Of a stretch of 64,000 bases of DNA, positions 27,366-35,060 are shown piece by piece. The notes beneath the pieces are model-generated. The model did not search any database, was not told the origin of the DNA, and saw nothing but the letters and a program-made list of their open reading frames with translations. Every line of letters begins with the position of its first letter. Positions within the stretch are counted from its first letter, which is position 1. Made by a program: the position numbers and the translations under genes. The stretch spans positions 2,848,501-2,912,500 of the forward strand of contig NZ_CP018632.1 in NCBI RefSeq assembly GCF_002215215.1, written 5' to 3'. This DNA comes from Granulosicoccus antarcticus IMCC3135. Its GTDB lineage: Bacteria; Pseudomonadota; Gammaproteobacteria; Granulosicoccales; Granulosicoccaceae.

Positions 27366-27956
27366 CTAAACGGTTGCATCCTCACCCCAGATGGCCTCAA
27401 GGCGTCGGTCCCGACCACAACTGTAGCGATACGCCTTGTAGCGGATCGGGCTTTTCTTGTAGAAATCCTGATGATGAATCTCATTACCCGTGATGGGGTA
27501 GAAGGTGGTCAGTGGCAAAATAGGGGTGACGACGTTCTGGTCGGGAAAGCGCTCCACCACAAGCTGACGGGTCTGCTCTGCCAGTTCCAGCTCTGTATCG
27601 TCTGAGGTGAAGATGGCGCTCAGATAGCTGGGTCCTTTGTCACAGAACTGACCGTTCGCATCAAAGGGATCAACATTGACCCAGAAGTGATCGAGAATGT
27701 CCCGGTAACTGACAACATCCGGGTCATAGGTGATTTCCACCGCCTCATAGTGCCCAGTGTGGTCTCCACGGTAGGTGGGATTCTCGGCAGTTCCGCCCGT
27801 AAATCCACTGACTACCTCACTGACACCATCGAGTGATTCGAAGTCCTTCTCCATGCACCAGAAGCAACCGCCTGCAAGAACAGCGGTGTCGGCGTGAACG
27901 GCGACGGGCAGCACAGAGGCTGCGGCAAGAAATAGACTGGCAAGTGTGCTTTTCAT
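27366..27956 (-). CDS. msrA: Peptide-methionine (S)-S-oxide reductase, exported
   Basis: 196 residues. The catalytic Cys31 lies in the hallmark GGCFWCMEKDFE, and GFTGGTAENPTY, HYEAVEITYDP and FDANGQFCDKGPSY follow as in all MsrA proteins. A clear signal peptide (MKSTLASLFLAAASVLPVAVHA) sends it to the periplasm, where it would repair oxidised methionine. The frame is open 60 bases upstream, but the ATG at 27956 starts the signal peptide. No msrB is adjacent. Confidence 0.93.
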   Translation of the reverse strand: MKSTLASLFLAAASVLPVAVHADTAVLAGGCFWCMEKDFESLDGVSEVVSGFTGGTAENPTYRGDHTGHYEAVEITYDPDVVSYRDILDHFWVNVDPFDANGQFCDKGPSYLSAIFTSDDTELELAEQTRQLVVERFPDQNVVTPILPLTTFYPITGNEIHHQDFYKKSPIRYKAYRYSCGRDRRLEAIWGEDATV

Positions 27957-28076
27957 CAACGGTTCCGGCTGTCGGTTGCAATGGATCTCATAGTGATACA
28001 GACCGCCTACAGCCAAGGTAGTTCTTCTGAATGCCGGAACAGACTCTCAATTAGCCCAGTCGAGGTGGGTACATTT

Positions 28077-28106
28077 TTGACATCCTCCCCTTCCTGAAGA
28101 AAGGGG
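28077..28106 (-). mobile_element. Right end of IS200/IS605-like element
   Basis: Just after the tnpB stop on the minus strand, a stem CCCCTT/AAGGGG (28087-28106 on plus) with an 8-base loop is followed by GGATGTCAA. This is the usual right-end layout of IS605/IS1341-type elements and the expected 3' end of the TnpB guide (omega/re) RNA. The exact border is not defined; sequence beyond it would be the guide. Confidence 0.6.
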
Positions 28107-28119
28107 ATTCCTACGGCGT

Positions 28120-29373
28120 TCAAGCACATGCCTGAATCGCTTCGACGGAAGGCCGCCCCGTGGGTTCCTGCTTCACTGGGGCTGCCTTAACTGCATGTTC
28201 GTGCAATTCAGGTCTGACGTCCCCTCCACAGGCCATCACGGCGTGTCCCGCCGCTACGATATTCTTTGCCGCATTGACATCGGCGTTCTCTGCATGTCCA
28301 CAAGAGACGCAGCAGAAGCTCTTCTGAATTTTGCGGTTCTCTTGCGCTATGTGACCACAGCTTGAACATTGCTGGCTGGTGTACTGAGCTGACACCACAA
28401 TCAGATCACCACCTGCCCACTTGAGCTTGTAGCCCAACTGTCGACGGAACTCACTCCAACCTTGATCGAGAATTGCTCGATTGAGGCCCGATTTCGCCTT
28501 GACGTTTTTTCCTGGATCTTGTCGGGTACCGGAAGCCGAACGAGACATATTGCTGACCTTGAGGTCTTCGATGCACACCACCGCGTGATTTTGGCTAATG
28601 AGGTGTGATTTCTGATGCAGGTAGTCTGCTCGGACATTGGCGATTCGAATATACAGGCGGGCGATTTTCGCTTTCTGTTTTTTCCAATTGCGGGAATACT
28701 TGCACCGACGAGCCAGGGCTCGCTGTGCGCGTGCCAATTGTCGTCGAAGTTGTGCAAAACTGTTCTTCGGCAAATGAATGACACCGTCGCTTTGTGCTGC
28801 AAAAACGGTGATGCCCAAGTCGAGACCAATCGCTGTTGTGGATGGGTGTAGAGGAGTCTCAATCTGTTGTGCAGTCTGGACAGAAAAAAACCACTTACCC
28901 CCTCGCTCACTGACGGTGATATTACGTAGCGTGCCGATGACATTACGGCTGTTTCGGTAGCGCATCCAGCCTAACTTGGGTAGAAAAATACGATTGTTGG
29001 CCTGATCAAGCTTGAACTGTTTGGGTTCCGGAAAGCGAAAGCTATTCCCTCGGCCTTTCTTTTTGTACTTAGGGAAAGCAGCGCGTTTGGCAAAGAAATT
29101 CTGATAGGCCCGATCAAGATCTTTGAGCGATTGCTGCAGCGTTTGAGCGGGTGCGAGTTGAAGCCACAGCGTGTCTAGATCTTTACGCCAGGTTGTCAGG
29201 CTCTTGCACATCTGGACATAGCTGATGTACTTCAGTTCGGCCTTATGGTTCTCTTGCTGAAGTGCCAATGCCTTGTTGTAGACAAACCGAGAACTGCCTG
29301 CAAACTGCCACAGCTGGCGGGTTTGTTCACCATTGGGGCGTAGCTCGAATTTGAAGGCTTGTAGACGTTCCAT
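28120..29373 (-). CDS. tnpB: TnpB, RNA-guided endonuclease of an IS200/IS605-like element
   Basis: 417 residues. The RuvC catalytic residues all appear present: Asp185 in IGLDLGITVFA, Glu269 in VCIEDLKVSN and Asp365 in NADVNAAKN. The zinc ribbon CSSCG...CVSCG is intact, and the N-terminal OrfB helix-turn-helix region (FRFPEPKQF, YKKKGRGNSF) is full length. TnpB proteins cut DNA guided by an RNA made from the element's right end. No tnpA is present, so the element is a solitary tnpB (IS1341-like) that would need a transposase in trans. It lies between msrA and the PepSY operon. Confidence 0.93.
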   Translation of the reverse strand: MERLQAFKFELRPNGEQTRQLWQFAGSSRFVYNKALALQQENHKAELKYISYVQMCKSLTTWRKDLDTLWLQLAPAQTLQQSLKDLDRAYQNFFAKRAAFPKYKKKGRGNSFRFPEPKQFKLDQANNRIFLPKLGWMRYRNSRNVIGTLRNITVSERGGKWFFSVQTAQQIETPLHPSTTAIGLDLGITVFAAQSDGVIHLPKNSFAQLRRQLARAQRALARRCKYSRNWKKQKAKIARLYIRIANVRADYLHQKSHLISQNHAVVCIEDLKVSNMSRSASGTRQDPGKNVKAKSGLNRAILDQGWSEFRRQLGYKLKWAGGDLIVVSAQYTSQQCSSCGHIAQENRKIQKSFCCVSCGHAENADVNAAKNIVAAGHAVMACGGDVRPELHEHAVKAAPVKQEPTGRPSVEAIQACA

Positions 29374-29428
29374 GGAATGAAGAATACACTGGACCGATAG
29401 AGATCATGCCACAGATACTCAAAATATA

Positions 29429-29444
29429 CTGTATTTATATACAG
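29429..29444. promoter_or_regulatory. LexA-like SOS box upstream of tnpB
   Basis: CTGTATTTATATACAG is a perfect CTGT-N8-ACAG dyad; the surrounding 20-mer at 29427-29446 matches the E. coli LexA consensus at 17 of 20 positions. It lies 56 bases before the tnpB start codon. No other SOS gene is adjacent, so regulation of tnpB is possible but unproven. Confidence 0.45.
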
Positions 29445-29533
29445 CCATGCAGGAATGTATAATTACTATCGAATCAGGGAAGAGAAACCTTCGAGCTAGG
29501 CGAGCAAGAGGCTTCGCCTCTAGCGCTATCCAT

Positions 29534-29553
29534 CCCCGCCCTGAAGGACGGGG
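29534..29553. mobile_element. Left-end hairpin of the IS200/IS605-like element
   Basis: CCCCGCCCTGAAGGACGGGG forms a stem of about 7 pairs with a CTGAA loop. It reads in the same orientation as the hairpin at 28087-28106, and both share CCTGAAG, as expected for subterminal palindromes at the two ends of one IS200/IS605-type element. A second small stem GAGGC/GCCTC lies nearby. The outer border is undefined, probably within about 20 bases. Confidence 0.5.
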
Positions 29554-29574
29554 CTTTCCGCGCGTAGGGGTAAA

Positions 29575-30654
29575 TTACTTGCTGGCAGCCTTCCGGCGAG
29601 AACGCGGCAGACGGTGGCTGATGAAGGTTGTAAACCCACTCAGGCCAATGTAGGTCATGCCAATACCGATGATTGAAAGAAATACATCATAGAGCCAGCC
29701 ATCGAACCCGCCCGTATGTACGGTACGCATCGCCTGATAGGCTTTTTCTCCTAATGAGGATGTGCTCGCATCAACGCGCAAGCCCATCATGCCGTCAAAT
29801 GCAGTGATGTGTACACGGCTGTTGCCGTGCTCGGCCCACTCACTTGTCGTACGCATTTGAATGACTTTATCCTCCGCGGCGCTGGGCCAGACCAGGCCTG
29901 TGATGTGGGCCTGTGGAAATACTGTCATGGCTCGCCCCAATGCCCGCTCCCAAACGGCTTCGCTTTGACCGTCGAGCGCATCCACTCCTTCACCAAAATC
30001 AGCCCCATACGTATCACTCTCCGGGGAATAGAAGAACGATCTTGATGTGTCCGGGAATGTGATTACCACGCCGCTTAGTAGAACGATGGCAAAGGGCAGG
30101 CTCGACAAAAAACCCAGATTGCGATGACTGAGCAGAATGTGTGGACGTATGAGTTTTCGGGGAATAAGTCCTACTCGCCAGTGACGGCGTTTGGGCCAAT
30201 AGGCCACAAGCCCGGCCAGGATCATGAGCAGTGATGCCAGACCTGCAGCGCCGACGACATACAGGCCGGCGGTGCCGCTCAGCAATCGGTGGTGCAGGTC
30301 CAGTAGCCAATCTTCCGGACGGCCATTGGGAGCCCACTCTTCAAGCACACTGCCATCTGCCGCAATATAAGCGGCATGCTTGTTGACAAGATCTATACGG
30401 CTGATTCCAACGTTTTCGTCCCCAAAGCGGATATGGTTGATGGTATGAGCACCAAATGCGGATTCACTTGATTCAACGATACTGAGCAAATCATTCACAT
30501 TGCGATCCAGCCCCTGTGCCTGTTGTGCAAACGCCAGGCGAACATAGGCGTCTTTCCAGATCAGAGCCGTACCTGTTGAGGCGATGAGAATCAGCAGCAG
30601 GGCCAGAATTGCCCCCATCCATGCATGGATAAAACGGGCGCTAGAACTCAACAT
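29575..30654 (-). CDS. PepSY-associated transmembrane protein
   Basis: 359 residues from ATG 30654, which overlaps the upstream stop by 14 bases and has AAGG at a suitable distance. Four membrane helices are visible: one near the N-terminus (FIHAWMGAILALLLILIAS), one around LYVVGAAGLASLLMILAGL, one at GFLSSLPFAIVLLSGVVI, and a last one near the C-terminus (VFLSIIGIGMTYIGLSGF). The periplasmic loops contain PepSY-like segments. Histidines in the helices (FIHAW, DLHHRLL, HRNLGF, VHTGGFDGW) are typical heme-ligand positions of this ferric-reductase-like family. It is the last gene of the six-gene operon. Confidence 0.82.
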   Translation of the reverse strand: MLSSSARFIHAWMGAILALLLILIASTGTALIWKDAYVRLAFAQQAQGLDRNVNDLLSIVESSESAFGAHTINHIRFGDENVGISRIDLVNKHAAYIAADGSVLEEWAPNGRPEDWLLDLHHRLLSGTAGLYVVGAAGLASLLMILAGLVAYWPKRRHWRVGLIPRKLIRPHILLSHRNLGFLSSLPFAIVLLSGVVITFPDTSRSFFYSPESDTYGADFGEGVDALDGQSEAVWERALGRAMTVFPQAHITGLVWPSAAEDKVIQMRTTSEWAEHGNSRVHITAFDGMMGLRVDASTSSLGEKAYQAMRTVHTGGFDGWLYDVFLSIIGIGMTYIGLSGFTTFISHRLPRSRRKAASK

Positions 30655-31312
30655 TGTTGATGACCTTGCCGTCCACTGCGCGATACATCTCTTTGTGTTC
30701 ACTGTAATAGCCGCTTACGGTCAGCTCGATCTGGATAGGGCCTTCTTCCAGATTCATGAAATACCAGCCGTGGTAGCCAGGGAAGGCTGCCGTGAAGGAT
30801 CCGTTCTGGCCACGGCCTTCGCCCTTGCTGTAGGCCATTTCAAAACCATCCGGATAGTTGCTGGCATCCGCTGTTGAGGGATGGCCGTGAAACTCATAGA
30901 ACACCCCGTCACCTTCCGGGTTCAGTAGCTTCCATGAATAGACCAGCGTGGAATTCTCGGGGATAATGAATTTGTGTTCAATCTCGCCCAGGTCATCTAT
31001 CTCCAATACGATTGTTTCAGACATGAACGGCGCATCTTCCAGCTTTAGCATGCCGCGAATAGAGCGATTGATCTCCTCGGCTTCCAGGTCATACTCTTCA
31101 ACATTGAAACTCAGGTTCTGTCCGAAATCAGTGCCCGCTTTTTCAACGGTAGTGCTGGCAAGAGCGTTGATTCCGGTCAGCTTGCCGAAGCCTGTCAAGT
31201 CTACGCCGTGCTCTGCTGGCAATACGAACATGACCAGTAGCGCCCCTGCCGCGGCAGCAGCCATGACAAGTTTTGGGCCATTGGATTTTTTTCGCTGTGA
31301 TGACTTCGACAT
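30641..31312 (-). CDS. Single-pass membrane-anchored periplasmic protein
   Basis: 223 residues. A basic N-terminus is followed by one hydrophobic segment (LVMAAAAAGALLVMFVLPAE) that should anchor a periplasmic domain. That domain carries the conserved-looking blocks VYSWKLL, YEFHGHPS, FTAAFPGYHGWYFMNLE and a final VSGYYSE. Similar proteins are annotated only as transmembrane anchor protein. His/Tyr/Trp clustering suggests metal or heme handling, which is speculation. It starts 8 bases after the HupE/UreJ stop. Confidence 0.7.
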   Translation of the reverse strand: MSKSSQRKKSNGPKLVMAAAAAGALLVMFVLPAEHGVDLTGFGKLTGINALASTTVEKAGTDFGQNLSFNVEEYDLEAEEINRSIRGMLKLEDAPFMSETIVLEIDDLGEIEHKFIIPENSTLVYSWKLLNPEGDGVFYEFHGHPSTADASNYPDGFEMAYSKGEGRGQNGSFTAAFPGYHGWYFMNLEEGPIQIELTVSGYYSEHKEMYRAVDGKVINNVEF

Positions 31313-31320
31313 GATTTAGC

Positions 31321-31998
31321 TCAACTGAAATAGAAACCGATGCTTTGCATGCCAAACAGGAAGAGTCCGGCGCCAAAGAGAAAAATGTTGGTAGAGCGAG
31401 CAATCCGCGGAAAATCAGGCAGGCCTCGCAACCATCCGAATAACAAGATAAGTAGCGTCAGTGCGATAAACTGTCCCAGTTCGACCCCGATGTTGAACGA
31501 GATCATATTCTCCACAAGACCATCCTGAGACAAGCTGATGTCTTGCAGTTTGGTGGACAAGCCAAGGCCGTGGACAAGTCCAAAACCGAACACGGCAATT
31601 CGTGGATCGAGAAAATTGATAGACTCCAGATTCTCCAGAGCCTTGTAGCAAACCGACAGGCCGATGATGGCATCGATCAGATAGGCATTGACATCGATGC
31701 CGGAAAGCACGCCGAACAGCAAGGTAATGGAATGACCAATGGCGAACAGGCTGACGAACTTCAGCACATCCTTGAAGGCCCTCAGAAAGAAGATCACACC
31801 AGCCAGATAAAGCAGGTGATCGTAGCCTGTGACCATATGCTTGGCACCCAGGTACATATAGGGGAATATATGCACCCCTTCAGCATTGGCCAGAAAAGAC
31901 TGATCACCACTGGCTACACCATGGGCGTAAGCAGGGCTGCAGGCAAACATCAGCCACACAATGGGTGCGGCTGACAAGAGTTTATTGAGGAGTCTCAT
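31321..31998 (-). CDS. HupE/UreJ-family membrane protein
   Basis: 225 residues with a signal peptide ending at AYAHG and about six helices. Conserved blocks are HMVTGYDHLLYLAGVIFFL, FAIGHSITLLFG and FGFGLVHGLGLS, matching the HupE/UreJ_2 group. Related HupE/UreJ proteins are nickel or cobalt permeases, but this subgroup has no proven substrate. Its His and Asp residues within helices are suited to metal binding. Confidence 0.8.
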   Translation of the reverse strand: MRLLNKLLSAAPIVWLMFACSPAYAHGVASGDQSFLANAEGVHIFPYMYLGAKHMVTGYDHLLYLAGVIFFLRAFKDVLKFVSLFAIGHSITLLFGVLSGIDVNAYLIDAIIGLSVCYKALENLESINFLDPRIAVFGFGLVHGLGLSTKLQDISLSQDGLVENMISFNIGVELGQFIALTLLILLFGWLRGLPDFPRIARSTNIFLFGAGLFLFGMQSIGFYFS

Positions 31999-32020
31999 TG
32001 GCAGTATGGATACTTCAGTC

Positions 32021-32509
32021 CTACAAGTCTTCTACGTAGGGGATAAAGCGGCCGAGTACGATGATGCTGGTCCACAGGCACAACGACAAGCCTGTCGACA
32101 GTTTGGCATTGAGGCTTAAATCACTGAAGTTATTGGCTCCGGCCTGTATTTTTGGACGCACCTTGAAAGTAAAGTAGAGGGCGTTCAGACCGGCGATGAT
32201 GATAAATAGTATTTTTATCCTGAAGGCAATGTTGATGAAGTAGCGCCCCGGATCGCCCACGACAAAAAGTGCACCTGTGATGAGGTTGATGGCAAATCCG
32301 ATCAGCGTTGCAATGATGAATTTGTCGACCAGTCTCAGGGAAATGTTGGGAGCAAATCCAATAACGCTCAGGTCAACGATCAATAGCGATCCCAGTAGCA
32401 GGCACAGTCCGAGAAAATGAAACATCTCCAACGTCGGCCAAACCCAGCTATGGCTGGTGATGAACTGGTTAAGCGCAGAATTGCTCAGTAATTCAATGAT
32501 TGTTTCCAC
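32021..32509 (-). CDS. Integral membrane protein, DUF6644-like (1)
   Basis: 162 residues with about four helices: WVWPTLEMFHFLGLCLLLGSLLIVDL, FIIATLIGFAINLITGALFVV, a third at IKILFIIIAGLNALYFTF, and a last near LCLWTSIIVLGRFIPYV. It is homologous in layout to its upstream neighbour, including a conserved His in the first helix and a terminal GRxIxY. The GTG start is preceded by AGGAG at 7 bases, and that AGGAG overlaps the upstream stop codon, so the two are translationally coupled. Confidence 0.68.
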   Translation of the reverse strand: METIIELLSNSALNQFITSHSWVWPTLEMFHFLGLCLLLGSLLIVDLSVIGFAPNISLRLVDKFIIATLIGFAINLITGALFVVGDPGRYFINIAFRIKILFIIIAGLNALYFTFKVRPKIQAGANNFSDLSLNAKLSTGLSLCLWTSIIVLGRFIPYVEDL

Positions 32510-32519
32510 CGGTCAGCTC

Positions 32520-32978
32520 CTAGAATATGTAGCCGATGAGGCGGCCGAAAATGATCGTGACGACCCATGAACAGATTGCAGCAATTGCCAGGCGTCGATC
32601 CGTTTTGGTGACATCACTCTGGGTTCGATACCCGACCTTGACCATTCGGTAGGTCAGAAAGAGTGAAAGAAACAGGCAGGCGAACTTTGCATAAAGCGCC
32701 CAGTTATAACCGAGCGACGTTGCACTACCCATGAACAGAGCAGTGCCGGAAATCAGATTGACTACAAAGCCTGCCTGCGCAAGTCGCCAGTACGGCATGA
32801 CTGCCGATCGGGGGATCGCGTCGGCGAACCCGAGGATGCGTAATGCAAGCATGACGGAGATACCGACCAGAACGCCCATTCCCAATGCATGCAGGGAGAG
32901 GGCTATTGGATAACCCCAGATGGATGATGAAATCATCATCCCGATGGAGGAATCCTCTAACGCTAGTAAAAAGTCCAT
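32520..32978 (-). CDS. Integral membrane protein, DUF6644-like (2)
   Basis: 152 residues with about four helices (IALSLHALGMGVLVGISVML; WRLAQAGFVVNLISGTALF; ALYAKFACLFLSLFLTYRM; ICSWVVTIIFGRLIGYIF). It is a paralogue of the next gene downstream: both have a first-helix His, an NLISG/NLITG motif and a final GRxIxY. Tandem paired small membrane subunits suggest a heterodimer, which is inference. Confidence 0.68.
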   Translation of the reverse strand: MDFLLALEDSSIGMMISSSIWGYPIALSLHALGMGVLVGISVMLALRILGFADAIPRSAVMPYWRLAQAGFVVNLISGTALFMGSATSLGYNWALYAKFACLFLSLFLTYRMVKVGYRTQSDVTKTDRRLAIAAICSWVVTIIFGRLIGYIF

Positions 32979-33048
32979 AAGCCATCTCTTGCGACACGCA
33001 TTGCTTGACGGTGCATATTGTCCGTATATTCAGATGTTTTGATGAGAG

Positions 33049-33073
33049 CTGTGGATCCCGAGGGGATCCACAG
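33049..33073. terminator. Hairpin between the DUF6152 gene and the rest of its operon
   Basis: A perfect 11-bp stem, CTGTGGATCCC (33049-33059) and GGGATCCACAG (33063-33073), with a 3-base loop. It sits 14-38 bases after the DUF6152 stop codon on the minus strand. No T-tract follows, so it may cause partial termination or protect the mRNA 3' end and lower downstream expression. Confidence 0.5.
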
Positions 33074-33086
33074 TGGGATCACTGTT

Positions 33087-34169
33087 CTAGCGTCCTTCTT
33101 CGACGGTCAGGTCATCGCAGTTGAATGGCGCATACTGACCATCCATTTTGACGGACTTCTGCAAGTGCGAATTGGGCTCTGCAAGGTAGACCGGATCGGT
33201 GATGGTGTATTCATGCACCAACTCGTTCTTGTCATCAACATAGAAAGTCTCGGCGATTTCCATCTGCTCGCTGTAGGGCACGGTACGTTCAGTACGGCCG
33301 CCGATCACTTCGAGAAAGCCCGGAGAAAAACCTTTGGTCATGACGTCAAGCTTGTTACCTGTCCATTTACCCACCGAATAACCGGCCATCGTAGGTTCGA
33401 TCTGCTCTGGAAAGTCACCGTCGATATGAATAGTGCGTTTGGTATCCATAAAGCCATAGGTCAAGGTCACCTCGGTTGGTGTCTGCTCGATCTTGTTGAC
33501 CATCTGGTCAAAACGGTAATCAAGAATGATATTGGTGGGCTGGCAGCTGAAACGCGGATTGTCTTCAGAAGTCCAGTTGCCGGATATATCCAGGGCTGCC
33601 TGGGTTAATACAAAGGCTGGTGCCGGACCTGCATAAGCCGCTGGTGGACCACTGGGGATGGGCTCTCCCCACTCGCCAACAATGGATGCCCCATCGGTGG
33701 CTGTAGCACTATCGGTCTTTTTATCGTCGCCTGTGGGAGCCTCGTCCTGTTCCGGATTGATGAACTCGCCGTTGTCACCGATTTCACCGTAACGAATGAG
33801 CGTTCTTCCATCGCTGAATGTAACGGACTCGGTATAGCAGGTCGTGGGTTCGGTGCGCGCAGGAGAACCGAAAATCTCGATTTCCGTGCCGACCTCGAAC
33901 ATGGACGTTTTCCAGCCCTTGCGTTTCAGCAGGCTGCCGGAGCGCAACTCACAGCGCCAGTTGACGACTTCGTTGTTTGCCTCAGGCACGTCGAAATAGA
34001 CATAGGAGTGAGGGTTCGCGAATCTGACCTTGGTGACTACGCCTTTTTTTGTCAGAGTCTGCGACAAGTCGAATTGTCCGTTGACGCCGTGGTGAGCGTA
34101 GGTTGCAGCGGGAAGAGCAGTCCCCCCACACAACGCGACAATCGCACTAATCATGAGTTTCTTACGCAT
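33087..34169 (-). CDS. Exported DUF6152-containing protein
   Basis: 360 residues with a signal peptide (MRKKLMISAIVALCGGTALPAATYA). The mature N-terminus HHGVNGQFDLSQTLTKKGVV and the block RFANPHSYVYFDVPE are the hallmark of the DUF6152 domain (about residues 28-120), which contains an HH pair after the cleavage site. The remaining 200 residues form a second domain (ISGNWTSEDNPRFSCQPTN) resembling those fused in related exported proteins. ATG 34169 is preceded by AGAGGAA. It is the first gene of the membrane/PepSY operon; function unknown. Confidence 0.75.
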   Translation of the reverse strand: MRKKLMISAIVALCGGTALPAATYAHHGVNGQFDLSQTLTKKGVVTKVRFANPHSYVYFDVPEANNEVVNWRCELRSGSLLKRKGWKTSMFEVGTEIEIFGSPARTEPTTCYTESVTFSDGRTLIRYGEIGDNGEFINPEQDEAPTGDDKKTDSATATDGASIVGEWGEPIPSGPPAAYAGPAPAFVLTQAALDISGNWTSEDNPRFSCQPTNIILDYRFDQMVNKIEQTPTEVTLTYGFMDTKRTIHIDGDFPEQIEPTMAGYSVGKWTGNKLDVMTKGFSPGFLEVIGGRTERTVPYSEQMEIAETFYVDDKNELVHEYTITDPVYLAEPNSHLQKSVKMDGQYAPFNCDDLTVEEGR

Positions 34170-34462
34170 CGTTATTCCTCTGAAATCAACTGGAAATCGG
34201 TGGTTTTTAGCCGGGTGTAGAGAGCGTCGAGCCATTGCTTCCTGTTGTCTCTTTTCCAGAGAAATACCGGACGCGTTCGACACTGAGCATCATTTAAAAC
34301 GATAATTAGTGATTTAGCAACATAATATCTATGATATTAATTAAATACATATTATTTGCACAATTGGTTTGCGTCATGATTCTGGGCTGGACTTGCAGAG
34401 CTAGGCCGCTACAGGTCACTTGAACGAGTCATAATTCCAGCAACCGATTCCAATACCTGTTT
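34170..34462. promoter_or_regulatory. AT-rich divergent promoter region with palindrome
   Basis: About 290 bases between the DUF6152 gene and the MOSC gene. It contains the perfect palindrome TAATATC-TAT-GATATTA at 34323-34339, about 155 bases upstream of the DUF6152 start. This is not a Fur box; the regulator is unknown. Nothing else recognisable is present. Confidence 0.4.
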
Positions 34463-34966
34463 ATGAGAACGTTAAAAGAACTACTGAATACCTTGCCTCA
34501 GCAAGGTCGTGTCGAATGGATCGGTGTGCGCACAGTTCGCCGTACGCCCATGACTGAGCTGAATGAAGTGAGGGCTTGCAGCGCAAGTGGGCTTGAGGGG
34601 GATCGGTATGCCGGACGTACCGGGGAGCGGCACGTAACCTTGTTGCAGGCTGAACACCTGCCAGCAATTGCCGGCTTTCTGGGCAGGCAGGAGATAGCTC
34701 CAGAGTTGTTGCGTCGCAACCTCATTGTCAGTGGCATCAATCTGTTGGCATTGAAAAACCGCTATTGCCAGATAGGCGAGGTCATACTGGAAATCACAGG
34801 TGCCTGTCACCCCTGTAGCCGGATGGAAGAACTACTGGGTGAGGGCGGGTACAACGCCGTACGGGGTCATGGCGGCATGACTGCCCGCGTGTTGCAGGAC
34901 GGAATCTTGCGAAAGGGCGATACCGTGATCATGCTTGAGTCGCATGCTGATGCATCAGAACCCTGA
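34463..34966 (+). CDS. MOSC-domain protein
   Basis: 167 residues. The MOSC fold is shown by GLEGDRYAGRTGERHVTLL and the conserved Cys in EITGACHPCSRMEE, then GGMTARVLQDGILRKGD. MOSC domains carry molybdenum-cofactor sulfur chemistry; stand-alone proteins of the YiiM type reduce N-hydroxylated or similar compounds. No partner is adjacent. Confidence 0.85.
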   Translation: MRTLKELLNTLPQQGRVEWIGVRTVRRTPMTELNEVRACSASGLEGDRYAGRTGERHVTLLQAEHLPAIAGFLGRQEIAPELLRRNLIVSGINLLALKNRYCQIGEVILEITGACHPCSRMEELLGEGGYNAVRGHGGMTARVLQDGILRKGDTVIMLESHADASEP

Positions 34967-35060
34967 GCTGGGCGAGTCGGCAGAAATATGACAGGCAGGG
35001 CAGACAACTCACAGTTCAGTATGATGTGTGCGTCACTCTAATAAATTCAGGAACCAAGCC

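Noticed and set aside
29447-29653. 68-codon frame starting just after the LexA-like box
   Set aside because: It reads through the IS left-end hairpin and into the antisense of the PepSY gene; no protein-like pattern.
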